The position numbers and the translations under genes are program-made. Shown in pieces: positions 24,743 to 33,918 of a stretch of 63,375 nt of DNA. The notes beneath the pieces were generated by a model. It was not told the origin of the DNA. It did no database searches and saw only the letters and a list, made by a program, of their open reading frames with translations. Origin of the DNA: Spirochaetales bacterium (GTDB lineage Bacteria > Spirochaetota > Spirochaetia > SZUA-6 > JAFGRV01); assembly GCA_016937215.1 (NCBI GenBank), contig JAFGWI010000119.1:1-63375 (forward strand). The letters are read 5' to 3'. The first letter of the stretch is position 1. Each line of letters opens with the position of its first letter.

Positions 24743-25894
24743 ATGAGGGAATTAGGATTTCCAGAGACTCAGGTTTTGCAACAGTTGAATCTGAAACTAG
24801 AAAGAGACTTAAACTTTGAATCAGGCCGTATTCTGGGGTCCATGTGCACCTTGCCGCATCCCATAGCGAATAAGGTTATTCTAAAATATTTGGAAAAGAA
24901 TATAGGTGATCCGGGGTTGTGTCCTGCTACTGTCGAGATTGAACAGGACGCGATTAATATGTTAGGTGACTTGTTTGATCTTCGACCTGCCTATGGTTCT
25001 ATTGTTACCGGTGGTACAGAAGCAAACATACTGGCTTTTTGGACTGCAAAAGAAATGGCTCCTTTGTCCATTACAAAGCCGGAATTTATTGTGCCTGAAT
25101 CCATGCATTTTTCCTTTGTAAAAGCTGAAAAAATGTTAAACCTAAAGTTGGTAAGGATTCCTTTAAACCATAAATATAAAATGGATGAAAAAGTCATTGA
25201 AAAAGCAATCACAGAAAATACTATCGGTATTGCTGCTGTAGCCGGTTCTACGGCTTTAGGGATGGTTGATCCTCTTGAAGAAATTGCTCAAATTGCTTAT
25301 AAATATAAACTTTATTATCATATTGACGCGGCTTTTGGCGGCTATGTAATGCCATTTTTGGGAAATACTAAAAAGAAATTACCACAATTAAGTTTTTCCT
25401 ATCCTGGCATATCATCGCTCACCATCGATCCCCATAAAATGGGGATGGCTCCTATTCCAGCTGGCGGAATCATTTATACTTCAAAGGAATTATCTCAAAA
25501 AGTCAAAGTAGCAGTGCATTATTTGTCTGGCGGTAAAGCGGCCCACGCGACCATTGTCGGCACGCGGTCTGGGGCTTCTGTTTTGGCTGTTTGGGCATTA
25601 CTGAAACATCTGGGTAAAAGGGGATACAGGGAAATTGTCTCAAAAACAATGGAACTGACAGATTATTTTGTTAAACAGATATCTAAACTTGATGATTATG
25701 AAATATTAATAGAGCCTGACCTGAATGTTGTCGGCTTTGTTTCTCGTAAATATCCTGTCAATGAATTGGCAAATATCATCCGAAGCAAGGGTTGGGCTGT
25801 TTCTCTATTTAAAACCCATATTCGAATTGTTTTTATGCCCCATGTTAAAAAGGAACACATCGATATGTTTTTAGCTGATTTAAAAGGAATATAG
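24743..25894 (+). CDS. MfnA-type PLP-dependent decarboxylase, probable L-aspartate 1-decarboxylase
   Basis: 383 residues. Group II PLP decarboxylase of the archaeal MfnA family, whose members make tyramine (methanogens) or beta-alanine from aspartate. The PLP Lys lies in SLTIDPHKMGM (K232), the PLP-binding Asp in YHIDAAFGG (D195), and TGGTEAN (89-95) binds the phosphate. Here beta-alanine is the sensible product because the gene follows the synthetase that uses it. That would replace bacterial pyruvoyl PanD. The ATG at 24743 follows GAGGAG. Gap to the previous stop is three bases. A glutamate or tyrosine decarboxylase activity cannot be excluded by sequence alone. Confidence 0.83.
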   Translation: MRELGFPETQVLQQLNLKLERDLNFESGRILGSMCTLPHPIANKVILKYLEKNIGDPGLCPATVEIEQDAINMLGDLFDLRPAYGSIVTGGTEANILAFWTAKEMAPLSITKPEFIVPESMHFSFVKAEKMLNLKLVRIPLNHKYKMDEKVIEKAITENTIGIAAVAGSTALGMVDPLEEIAQIAYKYKLYYHIDAAFGGYVMPFLGNTKKKLPQLSFSYPGISSLTIDPHKMGMAPIPAGGIIYTSKELSQKVKVAVHYLSGGKAAHATIVGTRSGASVLAVWALLKHLGKRGYREIVSKTMELTDYFVKQISKLDDYEILIEPDLNVVGFVSRKYPVNELANIIRSKGWAVSLFKTHIRIVFMPHVKKEHIDMFLADLKGI

Positions 25895-25904
25895 GAAATT
25901 AAGT

Positions 25905-27164
25905 ATGCATATATCAAAAGATATTATTGGATCAGTATCCCAAATATTAAGTGGAAAAAAAATCACTCTGGGTTTAACCGGGAGTGTGGCAGTAACGCGT
26001 ATAGTGGATTTAGCCAGACTATTGATGCGCCATGGCGCTGAGGTTTATCCTGTTTTCACTAAATCGGCGAAAAAATTAATCCAACCCCGTTTGCTTTATT
26101 GGGCGACTGGCAATAAACCTGTTGTAAAATTAACCGGCCTTGTTGAACATGTGGCTTTATGCGGTAATGTTCCTGGTAAAAGTGATATTCTTTTAATCGC
26201 ACCGGCAAGTGCCAACACAATTGGAAAAATAGCAGCAGGTATTGATGATACACCTGTTACCACATGCGCTACATCTGCTATGGGCGAAGGGATTCCAGTT
26301 ATAGTCGTTCCCGCCATGCACGAAAGCATGTACCATCATCCTGTTGTTGTTGAAAATATAGAAAAACTGAAAAAACTAGGTGTTAAGTTTATTGATTCCA
26401 AAGAGGAAGAGGGCAAGGCAAAAATCGCGGATAATCAAGAAATTGTGAATTTTCTTATTTCACTGCTTTCACAAAAAACCCTCTTAAAGGGAAAAAACAT
26501 TATTATTTCTGCTGGTCCGACTGTTGAAAGTATTGATCCGGTGCGCGTTATTTCAAATCGCTCCTCTGGTAAAATGGGTATGGCCCTTGCTGAAGCAGCC
26601 CTGAATTACGGGGCTTCAGTTACCCTAGTTCATGGTCCCTGCCGGGTCAAGGTTCCTCATGGAGCCCTCGATATCTCGGTAGAGTCGACAGCAGAAATGA
26701 AGAATGTAATTCTAGATAAAATTAAAAAAGCCGATATTTTTATTTCCGCGGCAGCTGTAAGTGATTATCAATTGGATCAATCATTTAAGACAAAAATTTC
26801 TACTGATAATCCAGAATTAGTATTGAAACTGATTCCAACACCAAAAATTATTGATGAAATTAAAAAGCATAACCCCAACATCTTTTTAGTGGCCTTTCGC
26901 GCGCTTACTGATTTAGATGACAATGCCATGATAGATAATGCTTTTAAACGTTTGAAAAAAGCCTCAGCTGATTTGATTATTGCTAACGATGTTCAACGGC
27001 CTGAGGCTGGTTTTGATGTTGATACAAATGAAGTGATCATCATAGATAAAAATAAACAAATAAAAAAAATTGATCTCTCCTCAAAAAAAGCAATTGCTAA
27101 CAAAATAATTGAAACTATAATTGAAAAGCTTGATATCCATAATCACACTAAAGAAACTGGTTAA
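25905..27164 (+). CDS. coaBC: CoaBC: phosphopantothenoylcysteine decarboxylase / phosphopantothenate-cysteine ligase, archaeal-like
   Basis: 419 residues. Converts 4'-phosphopantothenate and cysteine to 4'-phosphopantetheine. The N-terminal flavoprotein (about 1-190) has GLTGSVAVTRIVDLARLL, VEHVAL and APASANTIGKIAAGIDD. The substrate loop reads PAMHESMYHHP, with His where bacterial CoaC has Asn (PAMN). The bacterial ACGD Cys flap is replaced by EEEGKAKIADNQEI, both features as I know them from archaeal CoaBC. The C-terminal CoaB ligase begins IIISAGPTVESIDPVRVISN and has RSSGKMG and ISAAAVSDY. ATG with AGGA upstream. The 3' end overlaps the converging DUF115 gene by 17 bases. Confidence 0.93.
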   Translation: MHISKDIIGSVSQILSGKKITLGLTGSVAVTRIVDLARLLMRHGAEVYPVFTKSAKKLIQPRLLYWATGNKPVVKLTGLVEHVALCGNVPGKSDILLIAPASANTIGKIAAGIDDTPVTTCATSAMGEGIPVIVVPAMHESMYHHPVVVENIEKLKKLGVKFIDSKEEEGKAKIADNQEIVNFLISLLSQKTLLKGKNIIISAGPTVESIDPVRVISNRSSGKMGMALAEAALNYGASVTLVHGPCRVKVPHGALDISVESTAEMKNVILDKIKKADIFISAAAVSDYQLDQSFKTKISTDNPELVLKLIPTPKIIDEIKKHNPNIFLVAFRALTDLDDNAMIDNAFKRLKKASADLIIANDVQRPEAGFDVDTNEVIIIDKNKQIKKIDLSSKKAIANKIIETIIEKLDIHNHTKETG

Positions 27165-28797
27165 TTATGTTTGTTGACCATTGAATGGTTTCATCCAATA
27201 AATCAGCGCCTTTCAGATTTTTTGGGTTTAATTTTTCTCCAATCGTGGATGCGGCCGGGAATAGGGTCATCAACAAATCTCTTTGATATAGTTCCAAATG
27301 ATAAAGATATTCGCTAATAGGAGAAAAAGGCTTTGGCAATTTGCTTAGTTCCAGGTTAAAAAAAATAAGAAATTCTTTCCATGAGGTTTTTGCTGGCCCC
27401 TGGGATATTAGTCGCGGAAGTTTATTCACATCAGTATGAAAATGTTTAACATCCAATGGAATTCCCATTGAATTTTCCTGAATCACATTGATTTCCAGAT
27501 TATTCACGATTTCCTCAAGACGCTTTTTGTAATTTATCATTGGCCTGGTTGTGTATCGAATATAATTTTTTATTTGTTCTTTTATTACCTTTTTATCTTT
27601 AAAAATAAAATTAAAAAAAGAACTTTCCAAAGGCTTGGTTCTGGATTCAGAACTTCTGAAATAGGGGTACAAATAGGACTCTCTTGAATAGGCTTTTCCT
27701 TCGGGAAAAGAAAAATCGATGCCATATAAATATACTTTTTCAGCGCCCAAATATCTTGCCAAAGAAAGCGCGGCATGTGAAACATTCCCACCTGATGTAT
27801 CAATGTTAGGAAAAGCCCTCCAATAATTGGAAATAAATTGGCTGAATGGATGTCCGCTCGAAAAAAAGAGAATATTATCGGTTAACCGTGTTAATAATGG
27901 GGGGGAGGCCAAGTCCAGAACAAGTGGAATGTTATCGGGAATTCCTTTTAAAAAATGATGGTAACTAATGTGTTGACAATCAATAGATAAAGTCAAATCC
28001 GGAACAATATCATAGGCCAATAAAGTTAAAAGCGAGGTGTCAGTCGCTATGAGCAATGCGTCTTTATGCTTTTTTTTAATCAGGGGAATTTGATTTTCAA
28101 GCGAAGGCCCGGCACCGGTAATAATAATTTTACGGTTCGAAGGGAGCCTGAAATATGTTTTTTCCGCTTTTTCCAGATTTTTTATTGTATTAATAAACCA
28201 TCTTCGACCGAAATTTACTTGAACTGTGTAATCATCTGCGATTTTACCAATTACATTTCGAATCACTTCTATAATATTTTCAAAATAACTTCTATCCAGA
28301 TTTACTCGTGAAGCCAAGGAAATGGTTTTTAAATTTCCAGAAAAACAGGGTAAATAATTTTTTAAAAGAAATTCTTCAACTTCCCTATCAGAATAACCTA
28401 CAATAAGCCTCACCTTGGGATTAATGATCAACGCGCTCAAATCTATGTTTTCAAGAAGATATTTGAAATATGAAAATTCTTTTTCGATTATAACTACTTG
28501 AGTCACTTCATTTTGTTTTAAAAAAGGTTCAATTTGATAGCCTGCCCCAAGTCCTAAAAAGACCAAAAAACCCTCAGCTTCAAAATGCTTTAAATATTTT
28601 TCACCCTCTTTCTGTGGATCAAATCTTGAGTGAAGGGGAGTGTCTCGGTTATTGCGGGAAATAACTGGAACAGGATGACCGCTTTTGGAAAGAATGATTT
28701 GGGTGTCTATTGAACTAGTCACACCGCTAATTTGCGCCGATAATCTGGGATCGCAGGAAGACAATGCTAAAAGATTTCGTTCAAAAATGGTACTCAA
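27148..28797 (-). CDS. DUF115 / MptE-like protein (Maf-type motility-associated factor), first copy
   Basis: 549 residues. The central domain has IIITGAGPSLENQI, ALLIATDTSLLTLLAYDIVP and DLTLSIDCQHIS, plus GGNVSHAALSLARYLGAEKVYLYGIDFSF, the core of the DUF115 family. In flagellated bacteria this family is linked to glycosylation of flagellin (Maf proteins, nonulosonic acid transfer); archaeal relatives (MptE) are pterin pyrophosphokinases. The N-terminal third (FLVFLGLGAGYQIEPFL) is a second Rossmann-like unit. It is last in a four-gene minus-strand operon, overlapping the previous gene by four bases (ATGA). Role in spirochaete flagella or surface modification is inferred. Confidence 0.82.
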   Translation of the reverse strand: MSTIFERNLLALSSCDPRLSAQISGVTSSIDTQIILSKSGHPVPVISRNNRDTPLHSRFDPQKEGEKYLKHFEAEGFLVFLGLGAGYQIEPFLKQNEVTQVVIIEKEFSYFKYLLENIDLSALIINPKVRLIVGYSDREVEEFLLKNYLPCFSGNLKTISLASRVNLDRSYFENIIEVIRNVIGKIADDYTVQVNFGRRWFINTIKNLEKAEKTYFRLPSNRKIIITGAGPSLENQIPLIKKKHKDALLIATDTSLLTLLAYDIVPDLTLSIDCQHISYHHFLKGIPDNIPLVLDLASPPLLTRLTDNILFFSSGHPFSQFISNYWRAFPNIDTSGGNVSHAALSLARYLGAEKVYLYGIDFSFPEGKAYSRESYLYPYFRSSESRTKPLESSFFNFIFKDKKVIKEQIKNYIRYTTRPMINYKKRLEEIVNNLEINVIQENSMGIPLDVKHFHTDVNKLPRLISQGPAKTSWKEFLIFFNLELSKLPKPFSPISEYLYHLELYQRDLLMTLFPAASTIGEKLNPKNLKGADLLDETIQWSTNIINQFL

Positions 28798-30368
28798 AAA
28801 TCTACCCTCAATGCCTTGATTTTATTTTTTAAACTATATAAATAATCCGAACATTCTGCTTTTAAAAGGTTTAAAGAATTTTCAAATAAAGCTTCCTCTT
28901 TATATTGTTGATGATGTTTAAACCTTGAATATTCAATAGGATTAATAAAATAAAATAGTTCCTCTATGAAATGAAATGTATTAGAATTTTGATCTAAATC
29001 TTTTAACCAGGAATCTAAAAGTAATAATGCTTGATTTTTTCGTAACCTATGAGAAGGAATATTTTCTAATTTATTATAATTAACAGGAGCCTTGGAGAAT
29101 TGATTCATAGAAAATTTTTTTTCATCGAAAATCTGAAATCCCTTAAGCATTTTTTCATGTTCGGTAATATAAATACGCTTCTTAATTGCTGTTGGCAATA
29201 AATTAAAATAATCAGCATACAATTTTAAACTTTTAGAAATTCTTTGATCTTTAAATAAAATATCATCACTGGTGTTTACAGCATTTTTGAATAAATTAGA
29301 ATAGAGTGGACGAAGACGAGTGGAATTCAATAACTGAATATCGTAAAATGAATTTGGAATAACATGTCCATGTATGTCCATAAATGCCAAATCCAGACCT
29401 GTTACAAAACAAGGGGTATTTGTTTGCGCTAATATTAAAGCCAATGCTGAGGCAGCAACTGTTCCTTGCGGAGGAATATGTAAAAAAGAATGGTTAAAAT
29501 ATTGTAAAAGGCTAGTCTCAAAAAAATGAGGTTGGTGGAAAAGATAAAACTCATTGAATAAATTATAAATTCCCTTTGCAGCGGATAAGGGCATGGCAAT
29601 AACCGGATTCTTGAATTTATGGAATCGAAAATGATAAGCTGAATAAAAACCAGGGTCTGTGACAACAATAACATCGGGTGTAATTTCATATTCATTTAAA
29701 ATCGATAATGATGAAGGAAGCGCGATCAATTGAATATAGTTTCGGTAAGCTTTAATAAACGTGATGGATTCTTTTAAACTATATCCTGAGGCTGCCAAAA
29801 CCGGAAATTTTTCAGGTGAAATTAACTGCCCCGAGATAATTTTTTGAATGGACACATAATTCATAAAGGAATTGCTGATCCAATTTTTTCCAAAACCTTG
29901 GATAGTTCTGAAAGAGCCCTTCAATTGGCTCAAGCTCTGATGTAGAATTCCAGCGCTTATTTTTGCCAATTGTGGAAAGGCTTGTATACTTGGTTCCCAT
30001 TTAATCATCATGACTCGATCATAATCATAATCATGTAAAACTTGATTTAAAGAATCAAAGAGATCTTGGTTCTTTTCAGGATGCCAGGAATGATTACCTA
30101 TTTTATTTTTATGACTGCAATTATGAAAAACCTCAGAGTGAAAAAATATTAAAAAAACGCGCGCGTGAGGATAAATCTTTTTAATGGCATCATGTATATA
30201 GCCCAAGCCAGCACCAAAGAGGATAATTAAATTGGGTTTTTCGTTGGCATAAAGCTGGCTTATAAAACGAAAAGCCTCTTTTTCAGGTGAATAAAGTGAG
30301 TGTATTAAACGCCCGTTTATTTCAATCGTCTTTGATCCAGATTTGCTTTTTTGAAGAACAAAGGACAT
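28794..30368 (-). CDS. Second, divergent DUF115 / Maf-like protein
   Basis: 524 residues. Same plan as its neighbour: an N-terminal Rossmann-like unit (NLIILFGAGLGYIHDAIKK) and a DUF115-like centre (PVLAASGYSLKESITFIKAY, then YEITPDVIVVTDPGFYSAYH and GTVAASALALILAQTNTPCF, FVTGLDLAFMDIHGH). GAGPSL is replaced by AASGYSL, so nucleotide binding may differ. The duplication suggests two specialised transferases or an enzyme with a regulatory partner. One-base overlap with the upstream gene (TAATG). Confidence 0.72.
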   Translation of the reverse strand: MSFVLQKSKSGSKTIEINGRLIHSLYSPEKEAFRFISQLYANEKPNLIILFGAGLGYIHDAIKKIYPHARVFLIFFHSEVFHNCSHKNKIGNHSWHPEKNQDLFDSLNQVLHDYDYDRVMMIKWEPSIQAFPQLAKISAGILHQSLSQLKGSFRTIQGFGKNWISNSFMNYVSIQKIISGQLISPEKFPVLAASGYSLKESITFIKAYRNYIQLIALPSSLSILNEYEITPDVIVVTDPGFYSAYHFRFHKFKNPVIAMPLSAAKGIYNLFNEFYLFHQPHFFETSLLQYFNHSFLHIPPQGTVAASALALILAQTNTPCFVTGLDLAFMDIHGHVIPNSFYDIQLLNSTRLRPLYSNLFKNAVNTSDDILFKDQRISKSLKLYADYFNLLPTAIKKRIYITEHEKMLKGFQIFDEKKFSMNQFSKAPVNYNKLENIPSHRLRKNQALLLLDSWLKDLDQNSNTFHFIEELFYFINPIEYSRFKHHQQYKEEALFENSLNLLKAECSDYLYSLKNKIKALRVDF

Positions 30369-31108
30369 TATTCCAGCAATCCATTTATAAGATCCTGAAT
30401 GTTTCTACCATCCTCAGGAAAAATACGAACAATGGGATTTAATTCAAGGTCACTGACATTTTCAAGTTCGGTCAAATTTTTTCGGATAGCACGCTTGAAC
30501 TGGTGCAAGAAAATATCCGGATCAGGTTTATACATTTTATTGATAACTAAGATTATAGTTTCTGATTTGAAAAGATAAGCTTTGCCTATATCAATCATTA
30601 TTTTTTGAATTATTGACAATAGAGCATCGATAGCAACTGACTGATTTATCATAAGCAATAGTTTGTTTATGGATATTTTTATAATGAAAAATGCCTGTCC
30701 CTTTTCCAAAGAACGAATTAATTGATGCGATAATTCATCGATAAAATCATCACGATTAGAAATCAATTTAGAAGGCAAGCTTACTTGTTTGTGTTCATTA
30801 TTGCCATCAATCTCCCTGTCTTGTTTTTTACAAAGCTCTCCTGAAATAATATCCTGGCTTTCCCCAAGACTTTCAGTGTCAAAAGAAAACTCATTTTCTT
30901 CGTAGACAGTAATTTGGTTCAGTTTTTCCTTGTGTTTAATTGAAAATTCTTCAATTTGTTCAATTACCTCTACTCTGGAATTAATCGACTCAGAAAACTG
31001 ATCGCTTTGATCAAAAGAATATTCAAGTGATCGTTGAAGCAGACCCTTACGGGGGAGGGCAGAATATACTTTCCGATTCAGTTTATTTGCTCGTAATAGA
31101 AGACCCAT
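30368..31108 (-). CDS. Protein with a degenerate GGDEF-like C-terminal domain
   Basis: 246 residues. The first 110 are charged and probably disordered. The rest (about 115-246) follows the fold pattern of GGDEF domains: FFIIKISINKLLLMINQS, then SIIQKIMIDIGKAYLFKSETIILVINKM where a functional enzyme would have GGDEF, and a closing NPIVRIFPEDGRNIQDLI typical of the C-terminal strand and helix. The catalytic motif is absent, so it cannot make c-di-GMP. It starts immediately after the acidic protein's stop (TAAATG). Domain call is by eye. Confidence 0.55.
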   Translation of the reverse strand: MGLLLRANKLNRKVYSALPRKGLLQRSLEYSFDQSDQFSESINSRVEVIEQIEEFSIKHKEKLNQITVYEENEFSFDTESLGESQDIISGELCKKQDREIDGNNEHKQVSLPSKLISNRDDFIDELSHQLIRSLEKGQAFFIIKISINKLLLMINQSVAIDALLSIIQKIMIDIGKAYLFKSETIILVINKMYKPDPDIFLHQFKRAIRKNLTELENVSDLELNPIVRIFPEDGRNIQDLINGLLE

Positions 31109-33784
31109 TTATGTGGCTAGTCCCAATTCCTCAAATAATTTTTTATAAGTAGAAAAATATTGGGATTGGGCAAATTCCTTTATTTTGTCTTCTGGAAGAG
31201 AATCAAGCAATTTATCCATATATTCCAATACGGATTTTAATTCATCTTTAAAATTGGCAGGTAAATTTGTATCCTGCGTTTCGGTTATTTTATTTTCTGA
31301 TGAAGCAGTGTCATCATCCAATTCTACAACTTCCAGTTCGTTAAATCTATCTTCTGTTTCCATGGTAGATGTTGTATCGTAATCTTCAACAGAAGATAAT
31401 TCATCGTCAATAACATTGTCGCTGAAATCCGCTACCTCTTCAAAACCAGTATTACCTAATTCATCGGTTTTATCAAAATCAATACTCTCGGCTTCTTCAA
31501 TCAACGATTCCATTTCGCCTTCTGCGGTCAAATCATCCTCAAGATTATCGTGAATATCCTCCTCAACCACAAGGTCTTCCTCATCATCAAGTGATAATCG
31601 TATTTCACTTTCTTCCTCAGAAATTTCATCATCGGGTTCACTTGAAAAATCTGAAACCGATACATCTTCAATTTCTTCATCCAGATCAATATCCGAAATA
31701 TCATCATCGAGTTCAATATCTGAATCGTTGTTTTCGATTATCAGTTCATCTTCTTCAGGAATATTTAAGGCATCCATGTCCTCAGAAAAACTATCATCAT
31801 CGGATGCCCTGTCTGAATCACTCTGTTCATGAACATCAAGATCCAGTTCACCATCAATATCAATAGCTTCAAATTCATCAAGATTTGACTCGCTGGATTC
31901 TTCAGCCTCGTCCAATTCTATTGAATCGATAGTCATGCCATCGCTTTCATCGCTTTCAAGAGATTCCTCTTCCATGTTCGATTGCTCATCAACTGCTTCT
32001 TCGGTGATATCAGCTGTTGTAAGAATATTGTTTAATTCTTCTCCGGTCAGGGCTATGGTTTCATCATCCTCATCATCAAAAAAGCCAGAAACATCACTGG
32101 AGGATCCAGCTTTACTTGCTTTAAGTGTGATGTTGGCAGCTTTTGACTGTTGCAAACTTGAAAGTTCACTTTTTAGACTCGAAAGTTCCGATTTAATGGA
32201 AGATAGTTCTTGTTCGATTCTGCTTAGCAAGCTGTCATTCCCGCCACTGGTTCCTGAAGAAGGCATTACACTTTGTGATGATAAATCTTCATAGTGATCG
32301 TCAGTATTAACTCCCTCAGAAAGAGGCACTTCAATTTGATCGCTTAAATCTTCAACACGATTGATTCCATCCATTTCATCGGATTCACCATCCAAGGGTA
32401 AATCATCTCTGGGCATATCAGTGTCTAATTCCGGTAATTCCTCATCAAGATTAAAATCTTCAAGATCATCCAATTCAATATCTTCAAAACTTTCTTCATC
32501 TATGGATGATACACCCATTTCAGTATCATCTTCTATTTCTTTGGAATCATCTGAATTATTTAAAAAATCTTCGTTATTGGACAATTCAAGATCATCATCC
32601 TCAGATTCAAAAGAATCATCAAGGTCTATATTATCATTTAAAGATAAATCAAAATCATTTTCATCAATATCATCCAGATCCACTTCAGATACATCATCAT
32701 CCATTAATAGATTATCTTCAGGCTTAACACCTGCTATGAGATTGGCTTCTTCTTCCATTTCTTCCAGATCAATATCATCGTCAAGATCGATTTCATCGGT
32801 TTCATCCATCACATCAAGATCAAGATCATCCATTTCCATTTCATCTTCATCCTTGTCATCATCAAGAGATAATTCTTCGGATTCAAGATCATCAAGAGCA
32901 ATTTCACTATCTTCATCAATATCCAGAGTAATGGATTCTTCATCTTCATCCAGAGAAAGAGAATCTTCTTCGGGTAATTCAAGGCTTTCATCTGATAAAT
33001 CATCCATATCAATATCATCAGAGCTTAAATCCGAGGTACCTTGAGTATCTTCACCCAATTCTTCATTAAGGGCCATATCAGCTTCAAGCTCATCATCAAG
33101 GGATAATTCTTCATCATGGAGTTCTAGACCTTCATCATCAAGAGATATCTCTTCATCTCCCATAGAAAGTTCATCTTCATCAAGAGACAGCTCTTCATCT
33201 CCCATAGAAAGTTCATCTTCATCAAGAGACAGCTCTTCATCTCCCATGGAAAGTTCATCCTCATCAAGAGACAGCTCTTCATCTTCCATGGAAAGCTCAT
33301 CTTCATCAAGAGACAGCTCTTCATCTTCCATGGAAAGCTCATCTTCATCAAGAGACAGCTCTTCGTCCCCCATGGAAATCTCTTCATCATCGCCAAAAGA
33401 CAAATCCTCATCCAATGTGAGCTCTTCTGTATCAAGATCATCAGCATCCAAGGACTCATCCATGGAAGACTCTGAAAAGCCTAAATCATCAAGAGAGTCA
33501 TCAGAATCATCCTGGTCAAGAGACAGATTGCTTTCCTCGTCAAGGGCAAACTCGTCATTGACTTCGTCGGGCAACTCCATATCCTCTTCAGATAAATCCA
33601 CTTCCTGATCACTCTGTATTTCCTCATCAGACAAATCAATGTCCTGCATTTCATAATGTTCATTATCCAAAGAAGGATCATCAGCAATAACTTCAGGTTC
33701 GACCTTTACCCAGACCCCATATTGCTCAAGCATATCGTCTTTTATGTCGGGATTATTGCTGAAATTGTCATTTTCTATTGCCAT
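31109..33784 (-). CDS. Very acidic repeat protein with 14-residue tandem repeats
   Basis: About 891 residues, dominated by Asp, Glu, Ser and Leu, and expected to be mostly disordered. It opens with a conserved-looking segment (DMLEQYGVWVKVEPEVI). Near residues 135-235 there are about seven copies of a 14-residue unit of the form ELSMGDEELSLDED. A heptad coiled coil lies near 510-550 (SLLSRIEQELSSIKSELSSL). The last 50 residues look folded (FKDELKSVLEYMDKLLDSLP, then EFAQSQYFSTYKKLFEELGL). Start ATG at 33784 with AGGAG eight bases upstream. First gene of the operon with the GGDEF-like and DUF115 proteins. No known function; the ends may bind partners, with the middle as a long charged linker. 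Confidence 0.75.
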   Translation of the reverse strand: MAIENDNFSNNPDIKDDMLEQYGVWVKVEPEVIADDPSLDNEHYEMQDIDLSDEEIQSDQEVDLSEEDMELPDEVNDEFALDEESNLSLDQDDSDDSLDDLGFSESSMDESLDADDLDTEELTLDEDLSFGDDEEISMGDEELSLDEDELSMEDEELSLDEDELSMEDEELSLDEDELSMGDEELSLDEDELSMGDEELSLDEDELSMGDEEISLDDEGLELHDEELSLDDELEADMALNEELGEDTQGTSDLSSDDIDMDDLSDESLELPEEDSLSLDEDEESITLDIDEDSEIALDDLESEELSLDDDKDEDEMEMDDLDLDVMDETDEIDLDDDIDLEEMEEEANLIAGVKPEDNLLMDDDVSEVDLDDIDENDFDLSLNDNIDLDDSFESEDDDLELSNNEDFLNNSDDSKEIEDDTEMGVSSIDEESFEDIELDDLEDFNLDEELPELDTDMPRDDLPLDGESDEMDGINRVEDLSDQIEVPLSEGVNTDDHYEDLSSQSVMPSSGTSGGNDSLLSRIEQELSSIKSELSSLKSELSSLQQSKAANITLKASKAGSSSDVSGFFDDEDDETIALTGEELNNILTTADITEEAVDEQSNMEEESLESDESDGMTIDSIELDEAEESSESNLDEFEAIDIDGELDLDVHEQSDSDRASDDDSFSEDMDALNIPEEDELIIENNDSDIELDDDISDIDLDEEIEDVSVSDFSSEPDDEISEEESEIRLSLDDEEDLVVEEDIHDNLEDDLTAEGEMESLIEEAESIDFDKTDELGNTGFEEVADFSDNVIDDELSSVEDYDTTSTMETEDRFNELEVVELDDDTASSENKITETQDTNLPANFKDELKSVLEYMDKLLDSLPEDKIKEFAQSQYFSTYKKLFEELGLAT
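33149..33400 (-). repeat. 42-bp in-frame tandem repeat (6 units)
   Basis: Six units start at 33149, 33191, 33233, 33275, 33317 and 33359, each 42 bp and coding 14 residues. Two variants differ by a Gly/Glu codon (SMGDEEL and SMEDEEL) in a grouped order, which suggests recent unit duplication. Copy number may vary between strains. Confidence 0.85.
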
Positions 33785-33918
33785 TTTCATGTCTCCTAAA
33801 AGAAAAAACTCTCTTTCATCTATTATCGGCCAAAACCCTTATTGTTTAATTAAATTATAATATATTTTTGAGTCAGATATTGGAAATTATTTAGAAAAAG
33901 CCTTTTTTATATAATAAT

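Noticed and set aside
22376-27164. Window is from an archaeon
   Set aside because: The CoA genes and V-ATPase look archaeal, but penicillin-binding protein, LepB, Mla transport, lipoprotein signals and RlmKL are bacterial and lie on the same contig.
33149-33400. CRISPR-like array
   Set aside because: The 42-bp units are contiguous with no spacers and translate in frame as a protein repeat.
32361-33608. Long Ser-rich frames on the plus strand
   Set aside because: They are exact antisense of the acidic repeat gene; Asp/Glu codons read backwards give Ser-rich text. No start signals.
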